NCBI GenBank assembly: GCA_007121465.1
Contig: SKKL01000138.1
Location: 1 to 40,914, forward strand
Source: Acidimicrobiales bacterium
GTDB lineage: Bacteria > Actinomycetota > Acidimicrobiia > Acidimicrobiales > SKKL01
Reading direction: 5' to 3'
Length of the DNA: 40,914 nt
Shown: piece after piece, positions 1 through 7,842 of the stretch
How the letters are laid out: each line of letters opens with the position of its first letter
Numbering within the stretch: the stretch's first letter is position 1
The notes under the pieces: model-generated
What the model saw: only the letters and a program-made list of their open reading frames with translations
Database searches by the model: none
What the model was told of the DNA's origin: nothing
Translations under genes and position numbers: made by a program

Positions 1-1
1 C

Positions 2-856
2 ACCAGGTACGAGGACCATCTCCGGGCCTGGTTCCTCGCCTACGCACGGGAAGTATCGGATCAGTACGCACGGGAAGGATCGGATCAGCCGGCGACCGAG
101 CCACCGCCCGACGCGGACCGCGATGAGAAGAACGGCGCCGAGCCTTCGTACACGCAGTCATCGCGCAAGGCCCGCTCTCGACGCCACTCCGGCCCCCTCG
201 TCGGCGTTGCCCTGCTCCTGTCCCTTGCACTTGTCGGCGCAGTGCTAGCCCAGCAAGGAAGCAGAACACAGGAACTGATGGAAGGTCCGACCGATCTGAG
301 CGAGATTCCCGCCCAGTGTCCCGAGGAGTTCCGTGGCCTCGACGGGCCGAGGACCCATGAGCTTTTCGCTCTGACCCAGGTCTGGGTGCTTGTCTCAGCC
401 GCCGATTTCGCCCATCCCGATGAGGTGGACGGACTGACTGACGAGGAACGAGAGATGGCGGCCTACTACGAGGCCGATCCGGCACACGTGATCCAGTCTC
501 TACAAGGTGAGACGGTCCGAGGTAGCGAAGTTCCCGAGCGCGCCTTCCTCGGGCGGCAAATGGCTGCCGACACCTTGCGAAGCCTCGAGGCGGGAGACCC
601 GGTTCTGCTTGGCTTCGGCTCCTTCGGCGTCAGCACTGCGATCTCGATCGGCGACAGCGACGTCCGGTTCCTGGGCATGTGCGCCGAGGAGAACTTCGGG
701 CCGCGCCTGGCCGAGATCAACGACTATCTCGAGGCAAATCGCAGCGAGGAGATCGGCAGCAGGTCCGAGCGAGTCATCGAGTTCGCAGCCGACCCCGACG
801 GGATGTTGCTGGAGGCAACCGAATTGATCTACGGGCCCGTCGAACCGGTCGAGTGA
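2..856 (+). CDS. Partial single-pass membrane protein with C-terminal extracytoplasmic domain, 3' part of gene
   Basis: The ORF track starts at the GTG at 242, but the same frame is open back to the window edge, so this is the 3' part (284 codons) of a longer gene. The visible chain has a charged, probably cytoplasmic part with a duplicated octapeptide (YAREVSDQ/YAREGSDQ, residues 14-29). A Ser/Arg-rich stretch follows, then one hydrophobic helix at about residues 64-83 (GPLVGVALLLSLALVGAVLA), then an acidic C-terminal domain of about 200 residues with two cysteines. This suggests an N-in, C-out single-span protein. I do not recognise the C-terminal domain. Codons such as AGA, ACA and CAA just after the membrane helix are rarer in the rest of the window. 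A hairpin follows the stop and is shared with the convergent acyl-CoA dehydrogenase gene. The start and full function are unknown. Confidence 0.7.
   Translation, partial: TRYEDHLRAWFLAYAREVSDQYAREGSDQPATEPPPDADRDEKNGAEPSYTQSSRKARSRRHSGPLVGVALLLSLALVGAVLAQQGSRTQELMEGPTDLSEIPAQCPEEFRGLDGPRTHELFALTQVWVLVSAADFAHPDEVDGLTDEEREMAAYYEADPAHVIQSLQGETVRGSEVPERAFLGRQMAADTLRSLEAGDPVLLGFGSFGVSTAISIGDSDVRFLGMCAEENFGPRLAEINDYLEANRSEEIGSRSERVIEFAADPDGMLLEATELIYGPVEPVE
41..88 (+). repeat. In-frame 24-bp tandem duplication (2 copies)
   Basis: Two adjacent 24-bp units, 41-64 and 65-88, differ at one base (gta versus gga). They encode YAREVSDQ and YAREGSDQ in the partial membrane protein. The near identity suggests a recent slippage duplication. 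Confidence 0.9.
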
Positions 857-866
857 TCCGATCGGA

Positions 867-885
867 TAGCCCGCCGAGCGGGCTA
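867..885. terminator. Bidirectional hairpin between convergent genes
   Basis: A perfect 8-bp stem, TAGCCCGC-CGA-GCGGGCTA, follows the stop of the membrane protein (856) and overlaps the TAG stop of the convergent acyl-CoA dehydrogenase (883-885). There is no T-tract, which is common in high-GC actinobacteria. Confidence 0.65.
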
Positions 886-2097
886 CTCGATGCGGAGGCC
901 GGAGATGGCCCGGGCGATCACCAGCTGCTGGATCTGCTCGGTCCCCTCGAAGATGTCGTAGATCTTGGCGTCGCGGTGGAAGCGCTCGACCGGGTAGTCG
1001 GTGACATAGCCGTAGCCGCCGAGGATCTGCATCGCCCGCTCGGTGGTCCACACCGCGACACGACCGGCCTTGAGCTTGGCCATCGAGCCCTCGGCGTGCT
1101 TGAACTGGCGCTGCTTGCCGAGCCAGGCCGCCCGCCACACGAGCATGCGGGCGGCGTCGATCTCGGTGGCCATGTCGGCGAGCATGAAGGCGATCGACTG
1201 GTTCTGGATGATCGGCCGGCCGAACTGCACGCGCTCCTTGGCGTAGTCGAGCGAGTACTCATAGGCGGCCCGGGCGATGCCGATGGCCTGGGCGCCGACC
1301 GCGGGCCGGGTGGCCTCGAAGGTCTGCATGGCGGCCTGGGAGTTGCCCGGCTTGCCCTCACGCACTCGGGCGAGGCGCTCGTCGAGCTTCTCTTTTCCGC
1401 CGAGCAGACACGCGCCGGGGATCCGCACATCCTCGAGGATCACCTCGGCGGTGTGGCTGGCCCGGATGCCGTGCTTCTGGAACTTCTGGCCCTGGGACAG
1501 ACCCTTGATGCCGGGCGGAACGACGAAGCTGGCGTGACCCTTCGATCCGAGCTCGGGATCGACGACTGCGACCACGACGTGGATGTCGGCGATGCCACCG
1601 TTGGTGATCCAGGTCTTGGTGCCGTTGAGGACCCACTCGTCGGTGGCCTCGTCATAGACAGCCCGGGTGCGCATGGCGGCAACGTCGGAGCCTGCGTCGG
1701 GCTCGGAGGAGCAGAACGCGCCGAGCTTCACGTCGTCGGCGTCGCCGTAGCACTGGGGCACCCACTCCATGACCTGGTCGGAGGTGCCCGAGGCGGCGAT
1801 TCCCGCGGCGGCGAGGGCGCTGCCCATGATCGACAGGCCGATACCGGCGTCGCCCCAGAACATCTCCTCGAGAGCCACCGGCATGGTGAGCCCCGTGGGG
1901 TCGCCCATCATCGCCTGAGCCATGAAGTCCCAGCCGTAGAGGCCGATCTTGGCCGCCTCCTGCACGACCGGCCACGGGAACTCCTCGCGCTCGTCCCACT
2001 CCTGAGCTGCGGGGCGGATCACGTCACGGGCGAAGTCGTGGACCCACTGCTGGATCTGCTGCTGGTCGTCGTTCAGGGCGAAGGAGGGGTCAGACAC
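883..2097 (-). CDS. Acyl-CoA dehydrogenase
   Basis: FAD-dependent alpha,beta-dehydrogenation of an acyl-CoA, the first step of beta-oxidation or of branched-chain acyl-CoA catabolism, with electrons passed to ETF. The 404-residue length is typical. Family signature 1 is present as CSSEPDAGSD, and the second signature as QILGGYGYVTDYPVER followed by RDAKI. The usual catalytic base is kept: E384 in IFEGTEQIQ. The GTG start (MSDPSFALNDDQQ) fits the family's N-terminal helix. A TAACCT -10-like box lies about 40 nt upstream on this strand. The gene stands alone, downstream of cysS on the same strand but separated from it by hairpins. Substrate chain length cannot be read from the sequence. Confidence 0.93.
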   Translation of the reverse strand: MSDPSFALNDDQQQIQQWVHDFARDVIRPAAQEWDEREEFPWPVVQEAAKIGLYGWDFMAQAMMGDPTGLTMPVALEEMFWGDAGIGLSIMGSALAAAGIAASGTSDQVMEWVPQCYGDADDVKLGAFCSSEPDAGSDVAAMRTRAVYDEATDEWVLNGTKTWITNGGIADIHVVVAVVDPELGSKGHASFVVPPGIKGLSQGQKFQKHGIRASHTAEVILEDVRIPGACLLGGKEKLDERLARVREGKPGNSQAAMQTFEATRPAVGAQAIGIARAAYEYSLDYAKERVQFGRPIIQNQSIAFMLADMATEIDAARMLVWRAAWLGKQRQFKHAEGSMAKLKAGRVAVWTTERAMQILGGYGYVTDYPVERFHRDAKIYDIFEGTEQIQQLVIARAISGLRIE

Positions 2098-2158
2098 GAC
2101 GGGACTCTTTCATCGGGAGGGGTGGGGGGGGCACGGGCGAGGTTACCAAGTGGTAGGC

Positions 2159-2185
2159 CCGTCGGCCCAGCCTACCGACGGTAGG
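2159..2185 (-). terminator. Hairpins after cysS
   Basis: Two overlapping inverted repeats lie just past the cysS stop on the minus strand: CCTACC-GAC-GGTAGG (2171-2185) and CCGTCGG-9 nt-CCGACGG (2159-2181). They could be alternative stems and form a plausible intrinsic terminator between cysS and the downstream acyl-CoA dehydrogenase. Confidence 0.5.
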
Positions 2186-2187
2186 GC

Positions 2188-3543
2188 TCAGTTTCCCCGT
2201 CGGACGGTGGTGCCCGACGGACCGTCGTCGAGCACCCACCCGGCCGCCTGGATCTCGTCACGCAGCCGGTCGGCGGTGGCGAAGTCCTTCGCCGCCCGCG
2301 CGTCCTCTCGGGCCTGGGCCTTGGCGACGATCTCCTCGGGGACCTCGTCGGGCTCCTCGGACAGCTCGAGTCCGACCGCTCCACACATCGACCGCACCGC
2401 AGCCGAGAGCGGCTCGGCCGACTCGTCGTCGTCCATGTCGAGCGCCTGATGGGCGGCGCGCACCGCTCGGAACACCACGTCGAGCGCGCCGGCGGTGTTG
2501 AGATCCTCGTCCATGAGGGCACGGAACTGCTCGATCACCTCGGGAGCCGGGTCGACGTCGGGCAGATCGGCGGTACGGCGGGCGAACGCGTCGAGGCGCG
2601 CCACCGCCTGGCGGGCGTCGGCGATGGAGTCCTTGGTGACCTCCATCGGCGACCGGTAGTGCGAGCGCAGCACCAGCATCCGGTAGGCACGGGGATCGGT
2701 GTTGGCGACCAGGTCGGGGAGGTTCACGAAGTTGCCGAGCGACTTCGACATCTTCTCGCCCTCGACCTCGACGAAGCCGTTGTGCATCCAGAGCCGGGCG
2801 AAGGGCCGACCGATGCCGATGGCCTGGGCCCGCTCGTTCTCGTGGTGGGGGAAGCGCAGGTCGATGCCACCCCCGTGGAGGTCGAAATCGTCGCCGAGCA
2901 GCCCGAGGGACATGACGACGCACTCGGTGTGCCACCCGGGCCGGCCGCCACCCCACGGCGACGGCCACGACGGCTCGCCCTCCTTGGACTTCTTCCAGAG
3001 CACGAAGTCGACCGGCGAGCGCTTCTCGGCGTTGGCCTCGATGCGGGCACCGGCCTGCAACGACTCGACGTCCTGGCGGGCGAGCTGCCCGTAGCCCTCG
3101 ATGGTGGACACCTCGAGGTAGACACCGTCGGACAGCTCGTAGGCGTGGCCCCGCTCGATCAGGTCAGCGATGAGATCGACCATCTGGTCGACCCACTCGG
3201 TGGCGCGGGGGCTGTGGGTCGGGCGGGCCACCCCGATGGCCTCCATGGCGTCGAACCACTCGGCCTCGTACTGCTCGGCCACGGCGGTGGTCGACCGACC
3301 CTCGGCGTTGGCCTTCTCGATGATCTTGTCGTCGATGTCGGTCACGTTCGACACGAAGAAGACCTCGAGCCCGGACCACTCGAGGTAGCGGCGCACCACG
3401 TCGAACACGAGCGCCATGCGCCCGTGCCCCACGTGGGGAGGCCCGTAGACCGTGGGGCCACACACGTACATCGAGACCTTTCCCGGGTCGCGAGGTTCGA
3501 GGGGCACCGTGGTGCCAGTGGCGGTGTCGTGGAGACGGATCAC
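2188..3543 (-). CDS. cysS: Cysteinyl-tRNA synthetase
   Basis: Charges tRNA-Cys with cysteine in the cytoplasm (class I synthetase). The HIGH motif is HVGH at residues 37-40 and KMSKS is at 264-268. The four zinc-site positions of the family are visible: C28 in YVCGPTVY, Cys in HTECVVMS, and His and Glu in PHHENE. The track ORF runs to 3777, but homology begins at IRLHDTATG. The GTG at 3543 sits 7 nt after a TAGCGT box, so I place the start there, giving 451 aa. Length and the full C-terminal helical part (to about residue 450) favour CysS over the shorter paralogue MshC of mycothiol synthesis. It is divergent from valS across a 79-bp shared promoter region. Confidence 0.95.
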   Translation of the reverse strand: MIRLHDTATGTTVPLEPRDPGKVSMYVCGPTVYGPPHVGHGRMALVFDVVRRYLEWSGLEVFFVSNVTDIDDKIIEKANAEGRSTTAVAEQYEAEWFDAMEAIGVARPTHSPRATEWVDQMVDLIADLIERGHAYELSDGVYLEVSTIEGYGQLARQDVESLQAGARIEANAEKRSPVDFVLWKKSKEGEPSWPSPWGGGRPGWHTECVVMSLGLLGDDFDLHGGGIDLRFPHHENERAQAIGIGRPFARLWMHNGFVEVEGEKMSKSLGNFVNLPDLVANTDPRAYRMLVLRSHYRSPMEVTKDSIADARQAVARLDAFARRTADLPDVDPAPEVIEQFRALMDEDLNTAGALDVVFRAVRAAHQALDMDDDESAEPLSAAVRSMCGAVGLELSEEPDEVPEEIVAKAQAREDARAAKDFATADRLRDEIQAAGWVLDDGPSGTTVRRGN

Positions 3544-3550
3544 GGCGACC

Positions 3551-3556
3551 ACGCTA
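3551..3556 (-). promoter_or_regulatory. -10 box of cysS, probable leaderless transcript
   Basis: On the minus strand TAGCGT lies 7 nt before the GTG start of cysS. This is the spacing expected when transcription starts on the start codon, and no Shine-Dalgarno sequence precedes the start. Confidence 0.55.
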
Positions 3557-3608
3557 GCCACGGGGGAGACACCGTCGGTTCGCTTTCCGGCGGGCGAGAC
3601 CCGGCTTG

Positions 3609-3614
3609 TAGCCT
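3609..3614 (+). promoter_or_regulatory. -10 box of valS, probable leaderless transcript
   Basis: TAGCCT lies 8 nt before the GTG at 3623. No Shine-Dalgarno sequence is visible. It supports 3623 rather than the track start 3452, which would run antisense into cysS. Confidence 0.5.
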
Positions 3615-3622
3615 GTGGCACC

Positions 3623-6199
3623 GTGACTGCCCGGACCGAACGACGCATCCCCGACAAGCCCGCCCTCGACGGACTCGAGGACAAGTGGGATGCCGTATGG
3701 GACTCCGAGCACATCTTCCGCTTCGATCGGACCAAGACCCGCGACGAGATCTTCTCGATCGACACGCCGCCGCCCACGGTCAGCGGATCGCTCCACGTCG
3801 GGCACGTGTTCAGCTACACCCACACCGACGCCGTGGCCCGCTACCAGCGCATGCGGGGCCGCGAGGTCTTCTACCCGATGGGATGGGACGACAACGGCCT
3901 GCCCACCGAGCGACGCGTGCAGAACTACTTCGGGGTCCGGTGCGATCCGTCGTTGCACCACGACCCCGACTTCGAACCACCGGAGAAGCCGGGCAAGGAC
4001 CAGATCCCCATCTCACGCCCCAACTTCATCGAGCTGTGCCACCGGCTCACCGCCGACGACGAGAAGGCCTTCGAGAACCTGTGGCGCCACCTCGGCCTGT
4101 CGGTCGACTGGACCCTCACCTACGCCACCATCGACGACCGCTCCCAGCGGGCCGCCCAGCGGGCGTTCCTCCGCAACCTCGAGCGGGGCGAGGCCTACCA
4201 GACCGAGGCGCCGTGCCTGTGGGACGTCACGTTCCGCACCGCCGTCGCCCAGGCCGAGCTCGAAGACCGTGAGCGGCCCGGCGCCTACCACGCCCTCGCC
4301 TTCACTCGCAGCGACGGACAGGGCGATGTCGTCATCGAGACGACCCGGCCGGAGCTGTTGCCTGCCTGTGTCGCCCTCGTCGCTCACCCCGACGACGAGC
4401 GCTACCAGCCGCTGTTCGGCACGACGGTCACCACTCCCCTCTTCGGGGTCGAGGTGCCAGTGCGGGCCCATGAGCTCGCCGACCCGGAGAAGGGGTCGGG
4501 CATCGCCATGATCTGCACCTTCGGCGACACCACCGACGTCACCTGGTGGCGCGAGCTCGACCTCCCGGTGCGGGCGGTGATCGGCTGGGACGGACGCTTC
4601 ACCCCCGATCCGCCTCCCGGCATCGAGGGACCCGGTGTCGAGGCCTACGCCGAGCTGGCCGGCAAGCCCGTGTTCTCGGCCCAGAAGCGGATCGTCGAGC
4701 TGCTGGGCGAGTCGGGAGCGCTCCTCGGCGAGCCCCGCCCCATCTCCCATGCGGTGAAGTTCTTCGAGAAGGGCGACAAGCCCCTCGAGATCGTCACGAC
4801 CCGCCAGTGGTACATCCGCAACGGCGGTCGCGACGCCGACCTCCGAGAGGCCCTGTTGCGCCGGGGCGACCAGATCGACTGGCACCCCGCCTACATGCGA
4901 TCTCGGTACGAGTCGTGGGTCAACGGGCTCAACGGCGACTGGCTGATCAGTCGCCAGCGCTTCTTCGGCGTGCCCCTCCCGGTCTGGTACCGCCTCGACG
5001 AGCACGGCCAGCCGGTCTACGACTCCCCCCTCGTGCCCGACCAGGCCGCGCTGCCCATCGACCCGTCCGACGACGTGCCGCCCGGCTACACCGAGGAGCA
5101 GCGCGGCGCCCCGGGTGGGTTCATCGGCGACCCCGACGTGATGGACACCTGGGCCACCTCCTCGCTCACCCCCCAGATCGCGTGCGGGTGGGAGGAGGAC
5201 CCCGACCTCTTCGAGCGCACCTACCCGATGGACCTGCGCCCCCAGGCCCACGACATCATCCGCACCTGGCTGTTCTCGACGGTGGTCCGCTCCCACCTCG
5301 ACCTCGACCAGGTTCCGTGGGCCCACGCAGCCATCTCGGGCTGGGTCCTCGATCCCGACCGCAAGAAGATGTCGAAGTCCAAGGGCAATGTCGTCACCCC
5401 TCTCGACCTGCTGGAGCAGTACGGCTCCGACGCCGTCCGCTACTGGGCCGCCTCGGGCCGGCCCGGCACCGACACCGCCTTCGACGACGGGCAGATGAAG
5501 ATCGGGCGTCGCCTCGCCATCAAGATCCTCAACGCCAGCCGGTTCGCTCTCGGCCTCGGCGGCGACGGCAGCGCTGACCCCGCAGCGATCACCGAGCCAC
5601 TCGACCGAGCAATGCTCGCCCGCCTCGCCACCCTGGTCGACGAGGCGACACGAGCCTTCGACGACTTCGACTACGCCCGGGCCCTCGAACGCACCGAGTC
5701 GTTCTTCTGGAGCTTCTGCGACGACTACCTCGAGCTGGTGAAGGGCCGGGCCTACGGAGCGTTCGGCGACGAGGCCGCTCGCTCGGCCCAGAGCTCCCTC
5801 GAGATCGCTCTGTCGACCATGCTCCGGCTGTTCGCCCCGTTCCTGCCCTTCGTGACCGAGGAGGTCTGGTCGTGGTGGCAGGAGGGGTCGGTGCACCGCT
5901 CGGACTGGCCGACCGCCGACGCCTTCGGCGACCTTTCCCAGGCTCAGCCCTACCTGCTCGACTTCGCCGGCGAGGCCCTGCGCGAGATCCGCAAGGCCAA
6001 GACCGATGCCAAGCGCTCTCTGCGCACCCCGGTCGATCGAGTCGACGTTCGGGCGACGAGCGAGCACCTGGGGATCCTCGACTTGGTGAAACGCGACGTC
6101 ATGGAAGCCGGCGTCGTCGCCGAGGTGTTCGGCCACGGGGACCCCTCGGCGATCCCACCGAAGGTCACGGTCACGTTGGAACCGGTACCCGAGGACTGA
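3623..6199 (+). CDS. valS: Valyl-tRNA synthetase (type 2-like subfamily)
   Basis: Charges tRNA-Val with valine, with editing by the CP1 domain (class I). HIGH is HVGH at 58-61 and KMSKS is at 582-586 (KMSKS then KGN). The N-terminal block GWDDNGLPTERRVQNYFGV is, from memory, the signature of the archaeal-like type 2 ValS and unlike the common bacterial ValS of mycobacteria, which reads GTDHAGIATQ at this place. The anticodon-binding domain runs from about 650 to 800. The chain stops at 858 aa soon after it, so the long C-terminal coiled coil of classical bacterial ValS is missing, as expected for type 2. Start chosen from the leaderless-type promoter. The stop is 9 bp from the convergent mscS stop. 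Confidence 0.95.
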   Translation: MTARTERRIPDKPALDGLEDKWDAVWDSEHIFRFDRTKTRDEIFSIDTPPPTVSGSLHVGHVFSYTHTDAVARYQRMRGREVFYPMGWDDNGLPTERRVQNYFGVRCDPSLHHDPDFEPPEKPGKDQIPISRPNFIELCHRLTADDEKAFENLWRHLGLSVDWTLTYATIDDRSQRAAQRAFLRNLERGEAYQTEAPCLWDVTFRTAVAQAELEDRERPGAYHALAFTRSDGQGDVVIETTRPELLPACVALVAHPDDERYQPLFGTTVTTPLFGVEVPVRAHELADPEKGSGIAMICTFGDTTDVTWWRELDLPVRAVIGWDGRFTPDPPPGIEGPGVEAYAELAGKPVFSAQKRIVELLGESGALLGEPRPISHAVKFFEKGDKPLEIVTTRQWYIRNGGRDADLREALLRRGDQIDWHPAYMRSRYESWVNGLNGDWLISRQRFFGVPLPVWYRLDEHGQPVYDSPLVPDQAALPIDPSDDVPPGYTEEQRGAPGGFIGDPDVMDTWATSSLTPQIACGWEEDPDLFERTYPMDLRPQAHDIIRTWLFSTVVRSHLDLDQVPWAHAAISGWVLDPDRKKMSKSKGNVVTPLDLLEQYGSDAVRYWAASGRPGTDTAFDDGQMKIGRRLAIKILNASRFALGLGGDGSADPAAITEPLDRAMLARLATLVDEATRAFDDFDYARALERTESFFWSFCDDYLELVKGRAYGAFGDEAARSAQSSLEIALSTMLRLFAPFLPFVTEEVWSWWQEGSVHRSDWPTADAFGDLSQAQPYLLDFAGEALREIRKAKTDAKRSLRTPVDRVDVRATSEHLGILDLVKRDVMEAGVVAEVFGHGDPSAIPPKVTVTLEPVPED

Positions 6200-6208
6200 C
6201 GCCGCCGG

Positions 6209-7357
6209 TCAGGTCGGGTCGCTGTCCCCGGACGTTCCCTCGGACTCGGCACGGTCGCCCTTGGCGCGGTGGATGTCGGGGTCGGTGATCTCCGGTTCCG
6301 TCGAGGTGTCGCTCCCGAGCACCGGAGCCGGTGGCGGTGCCGGATCGCCGGTGACCGCGGTCGTCTCGGCGACATCGTTGCGGAGCCACACGGCCCGCTG
6401 GGGGAAGGGGATCTCGATGCCCTCGGCGTCGAACCTGTCCTTGATCCGGGCTCGGAGCTCGCGCTGGAGGCCCCACTGCTTCCCGGGTTGGGTGGCGATG
6501 ACGAGTCGGATGGCGATGCCGTCGGCCCCGAGCGACTCGACGCCCCACACCTCGGGTGGTGCCAGGATGATCCGAGCCCAGGCCGGCTCCTCGTGAACCT
6601 CACGGGCGACCGCCATGATCGTCTCGCGGGCGTGGTGCAGATCGGTGCTGTAGCCCACCTCGACGTCGAGCAGCGCCCGGGACCAACCCTGAGAGAGGTT
6701 GCCGACCCGGGCGATCTCGCCGTTGGGAACGTGCCACGCCGACCCGTCGAGGGCCCGCAGCTTCGTCGTCCGCAGAGTGACCGCCTCGACCTCTCCCACA
6801 GCCTCACCGACGTCGATGATGTCGCCGACCCCGTACTGGTCCTCGATGAGCATGAAGATGCCGGTGAGGAAGTCCTTCACCAGGCTCTGGGCACCGAAGC
6901 CGAGAGCAACGCCGGCGATGCCCGCACCGGCGATCAGCGGCCCCAGGTTGATCTCGAACTCGCCGAGGATCATCAGGATGGCGAGGCTCCAGATCATCAC
7001 CGTGGCCAGGCTCCGCAACACACTCGAGAGCGTCTCGGCCCGAGCTGCCGCCCGGAGGTTCACCTCCTGGGTGGCCGCCAGCATCGCCGGCCTGAACTTG
7101 GAGATGGCGCCCAGGGTGTTGACCTCGGGGTTGGCCACCCGGGCCGAGAACTTGCGGATGGCCCGACGCACCAGCCGGTTGAACAACCACGCGAGGACCA
7201 CGATGAGCAGGATTCGCGCCGGGCGGGCGAGCAAGAACTCGGACGCGGCCGCGAGGTTCGTGCTCTCGGTGTTCTCGATCACCAGTCGGCAGATCCAGCT
7301 CGGCTCCTCCCCGCAGGCTTCGAAGAGTTGAGTGTCGGAGATCTCGGCGAGCATCAC
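6209..7357 (-). CDS. MscS-family mechanosensitive ion channel
   Basis: A small-conductance mechanosensitive channel of the inner membrane, which releases solutes on hypo-osmotic shock. Membrane helices lie near residues 40-60 and 110-130. The pore helix TM3 is AGVALGFGAQSLVKDFLTG, rich in Gly and Ala, followed by the family's beta domain (YGVGDIIDVGEAVGEVEAV and WHVPNGEIARVGNLS). The alpha/beta domain leads to a disordered, charged tail (PAPPPAPVLGSD onward). The extracytoplasmic N-terminus has two cysteines (ACGEEPSWIC). Candidate starts are TTG 7366, GTG 7357 and ATG 7354. I chose GTG because TAGGGT sits 8 nt upstream of it. The protein is 382 aa with that start. Confidence 0.88.
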   Translation of the reverse strand: MMLAEISDTQLFEACGEEPSWICRLVIENTESTNLAAASEFLLARPARILLIVVLAWLFNRLVRRAIRKFSARVANPEVNTLGAISKFRPAMLAATQEVNLRAAARAETLSSVLRSLATVMIWSLAILMILGEFEINLGPLIAGAGIAGVALGFGAQSLVKDFLTGIFMLIEDQYGVGDIIDVGEAVGEVEAVTLRTTKLRALDGSAWHVPNGEIARVGNLSQGWSRALLDVEVGYSTDLHHARETIMAVAREVHEEPAWARIILAPPEVWGVESLGADGIAIRLVIATQPGKQWGLQRELRARIKDRFDAEGIEIPFPQRAVWLRNDVAETTAVTGDPAPPPAPVLGSDTSTEPEITDPDIHRAKGDRAESEGTSGDSDPT

Positions 7358-7365
7358 GGGACCCA

Positions 7366-7371
7366 ACCCTA
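7366..7371 (-). promoter_or_regulatory. -10-like box of mscS
   Basis: TAGGGT on the minus strand, 8 nt before GTG 7357 and 11 nt before ATG 7354. It fits the leaderless pattern seen at cysS, valS, the UPF0104 gene and the thiolase gene. Confidence 0.4.
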
Positions 7372-7397
7372 GCGACGCGATCAGCGGTCCCCGCCGG

Positions 7398-7403
7398 TAC
7401 CGT
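7398..7403 (+). promoter_or_regulatory. -10-like box of the encapsulin operon
   Basis: TACCGT lies about 38 nt before the EncFtn start. It predicts a leader of about 30 nt that carries a strong AAGGAGG ribosome binding site at 7426-7432. No clear -35 or iron-box palindrome is visible. Confidence 0.35.
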
Positions 7404-7440
7404 GCGAGGATCCAGGGACTGCCTGAAGGAGGAGATGCCC

Positions 7441-7842
7441 GTGGCCAACGAGGGCTACCACGAACCGGTCGATCGGTTGAGCGAGAGAACGATGGACCAT
7501 CACCGGGCGATCATCTCGCTGATGGAGGAGCTCGAAGCGGTCGATTGGTACGACCAGCGGGTCGACTCCACCGCCGACGACGAACTCAAGGCAATCCTCG
7601 CCCACAACCGCGACGAGGAGAAGGAGCATGCGGCGATGACCCTCGAGTGGCTCCGTCGGCGCGATCCCAAACTCGACGAGGAACTTCGGACCTACCTGTT
7701 CACCGACGGTCCCGTCGTCGAGGTCGAAGCCGAGGCCATGGGCCGCAACGACGCCCTGGGTGGGCCGACCGACGTCCCGCCCTCCCCCACCGCCGACGGG
7801 TCGCTGGGGATCGGAAGCCTGCGAGGAGAGGAACTTCGATGA
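7441..7842 (+). CDS. Encapsulated ferritin (EncFtn), encapsulin cargo
   Basis: A ferroxidase that oxidises Fe2+ and delivers it for storage inside an encapsulin shell. It closely resembles the two-helix EncFtn of Rhodospirillum rubrum, which forms an annular decamer and builds its metal site at a dimer interface. The iron ligands correspond to E30, E60 and H63, with E29 and E32 as likely entry-site residues, and the conserved W36 follows (EELEAVDWY; NRDEEKEHAAM). The C-terminal tail is a Pro/Asp-rich linker ending in DGSLGIGSLRGE, a typical cargo-loading peptide. AAGGAGG is only 2 nt from ATG 7435 but 8 nt from GTG 7441, so the GTG is the better start (133 aa). The stop overlaps the shell gene start as ATGA, so cargo and shell are translationally coupled. 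Confidence 0.93.
   Translation: MANEGYHEPVDRLSERTMDHHRAIISLMEELEAVDWYDQRVDSTADDELKAILAHNRDEEKEHAAMTLEWLRRRDPKLDEELRTYLFTDGPVVEVEAEAMGRNDALGGPTDVPPSPTADGSLGIGSLRGEELR

Noticed and set aside
679-2184. 501-aa plus-strand ORF
   Set aside because: Antisense to the acyl-CoA dehydrogenase and overlaps the partial membrane protein in another frame.
2188-3543. mshC (mycothiol ligase) instead of cysS
   Set aside because: The full length and C-terminal helical region fit CysS, although MshC shares the same zinc and HIGH motifs.
4013-6136. 707-aa minus-strand ORF inside valS
   Set aside because: Antisense shadow of valS; no recognisable domain and typical GC-rich mirror composition.
7332-7838. 5' extension of the encapsulin ORF in the track
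   Set aside because: It lies out of frame across the EncFtn gene. The true start is the ATG at 7839 with its own ribosome binding site.
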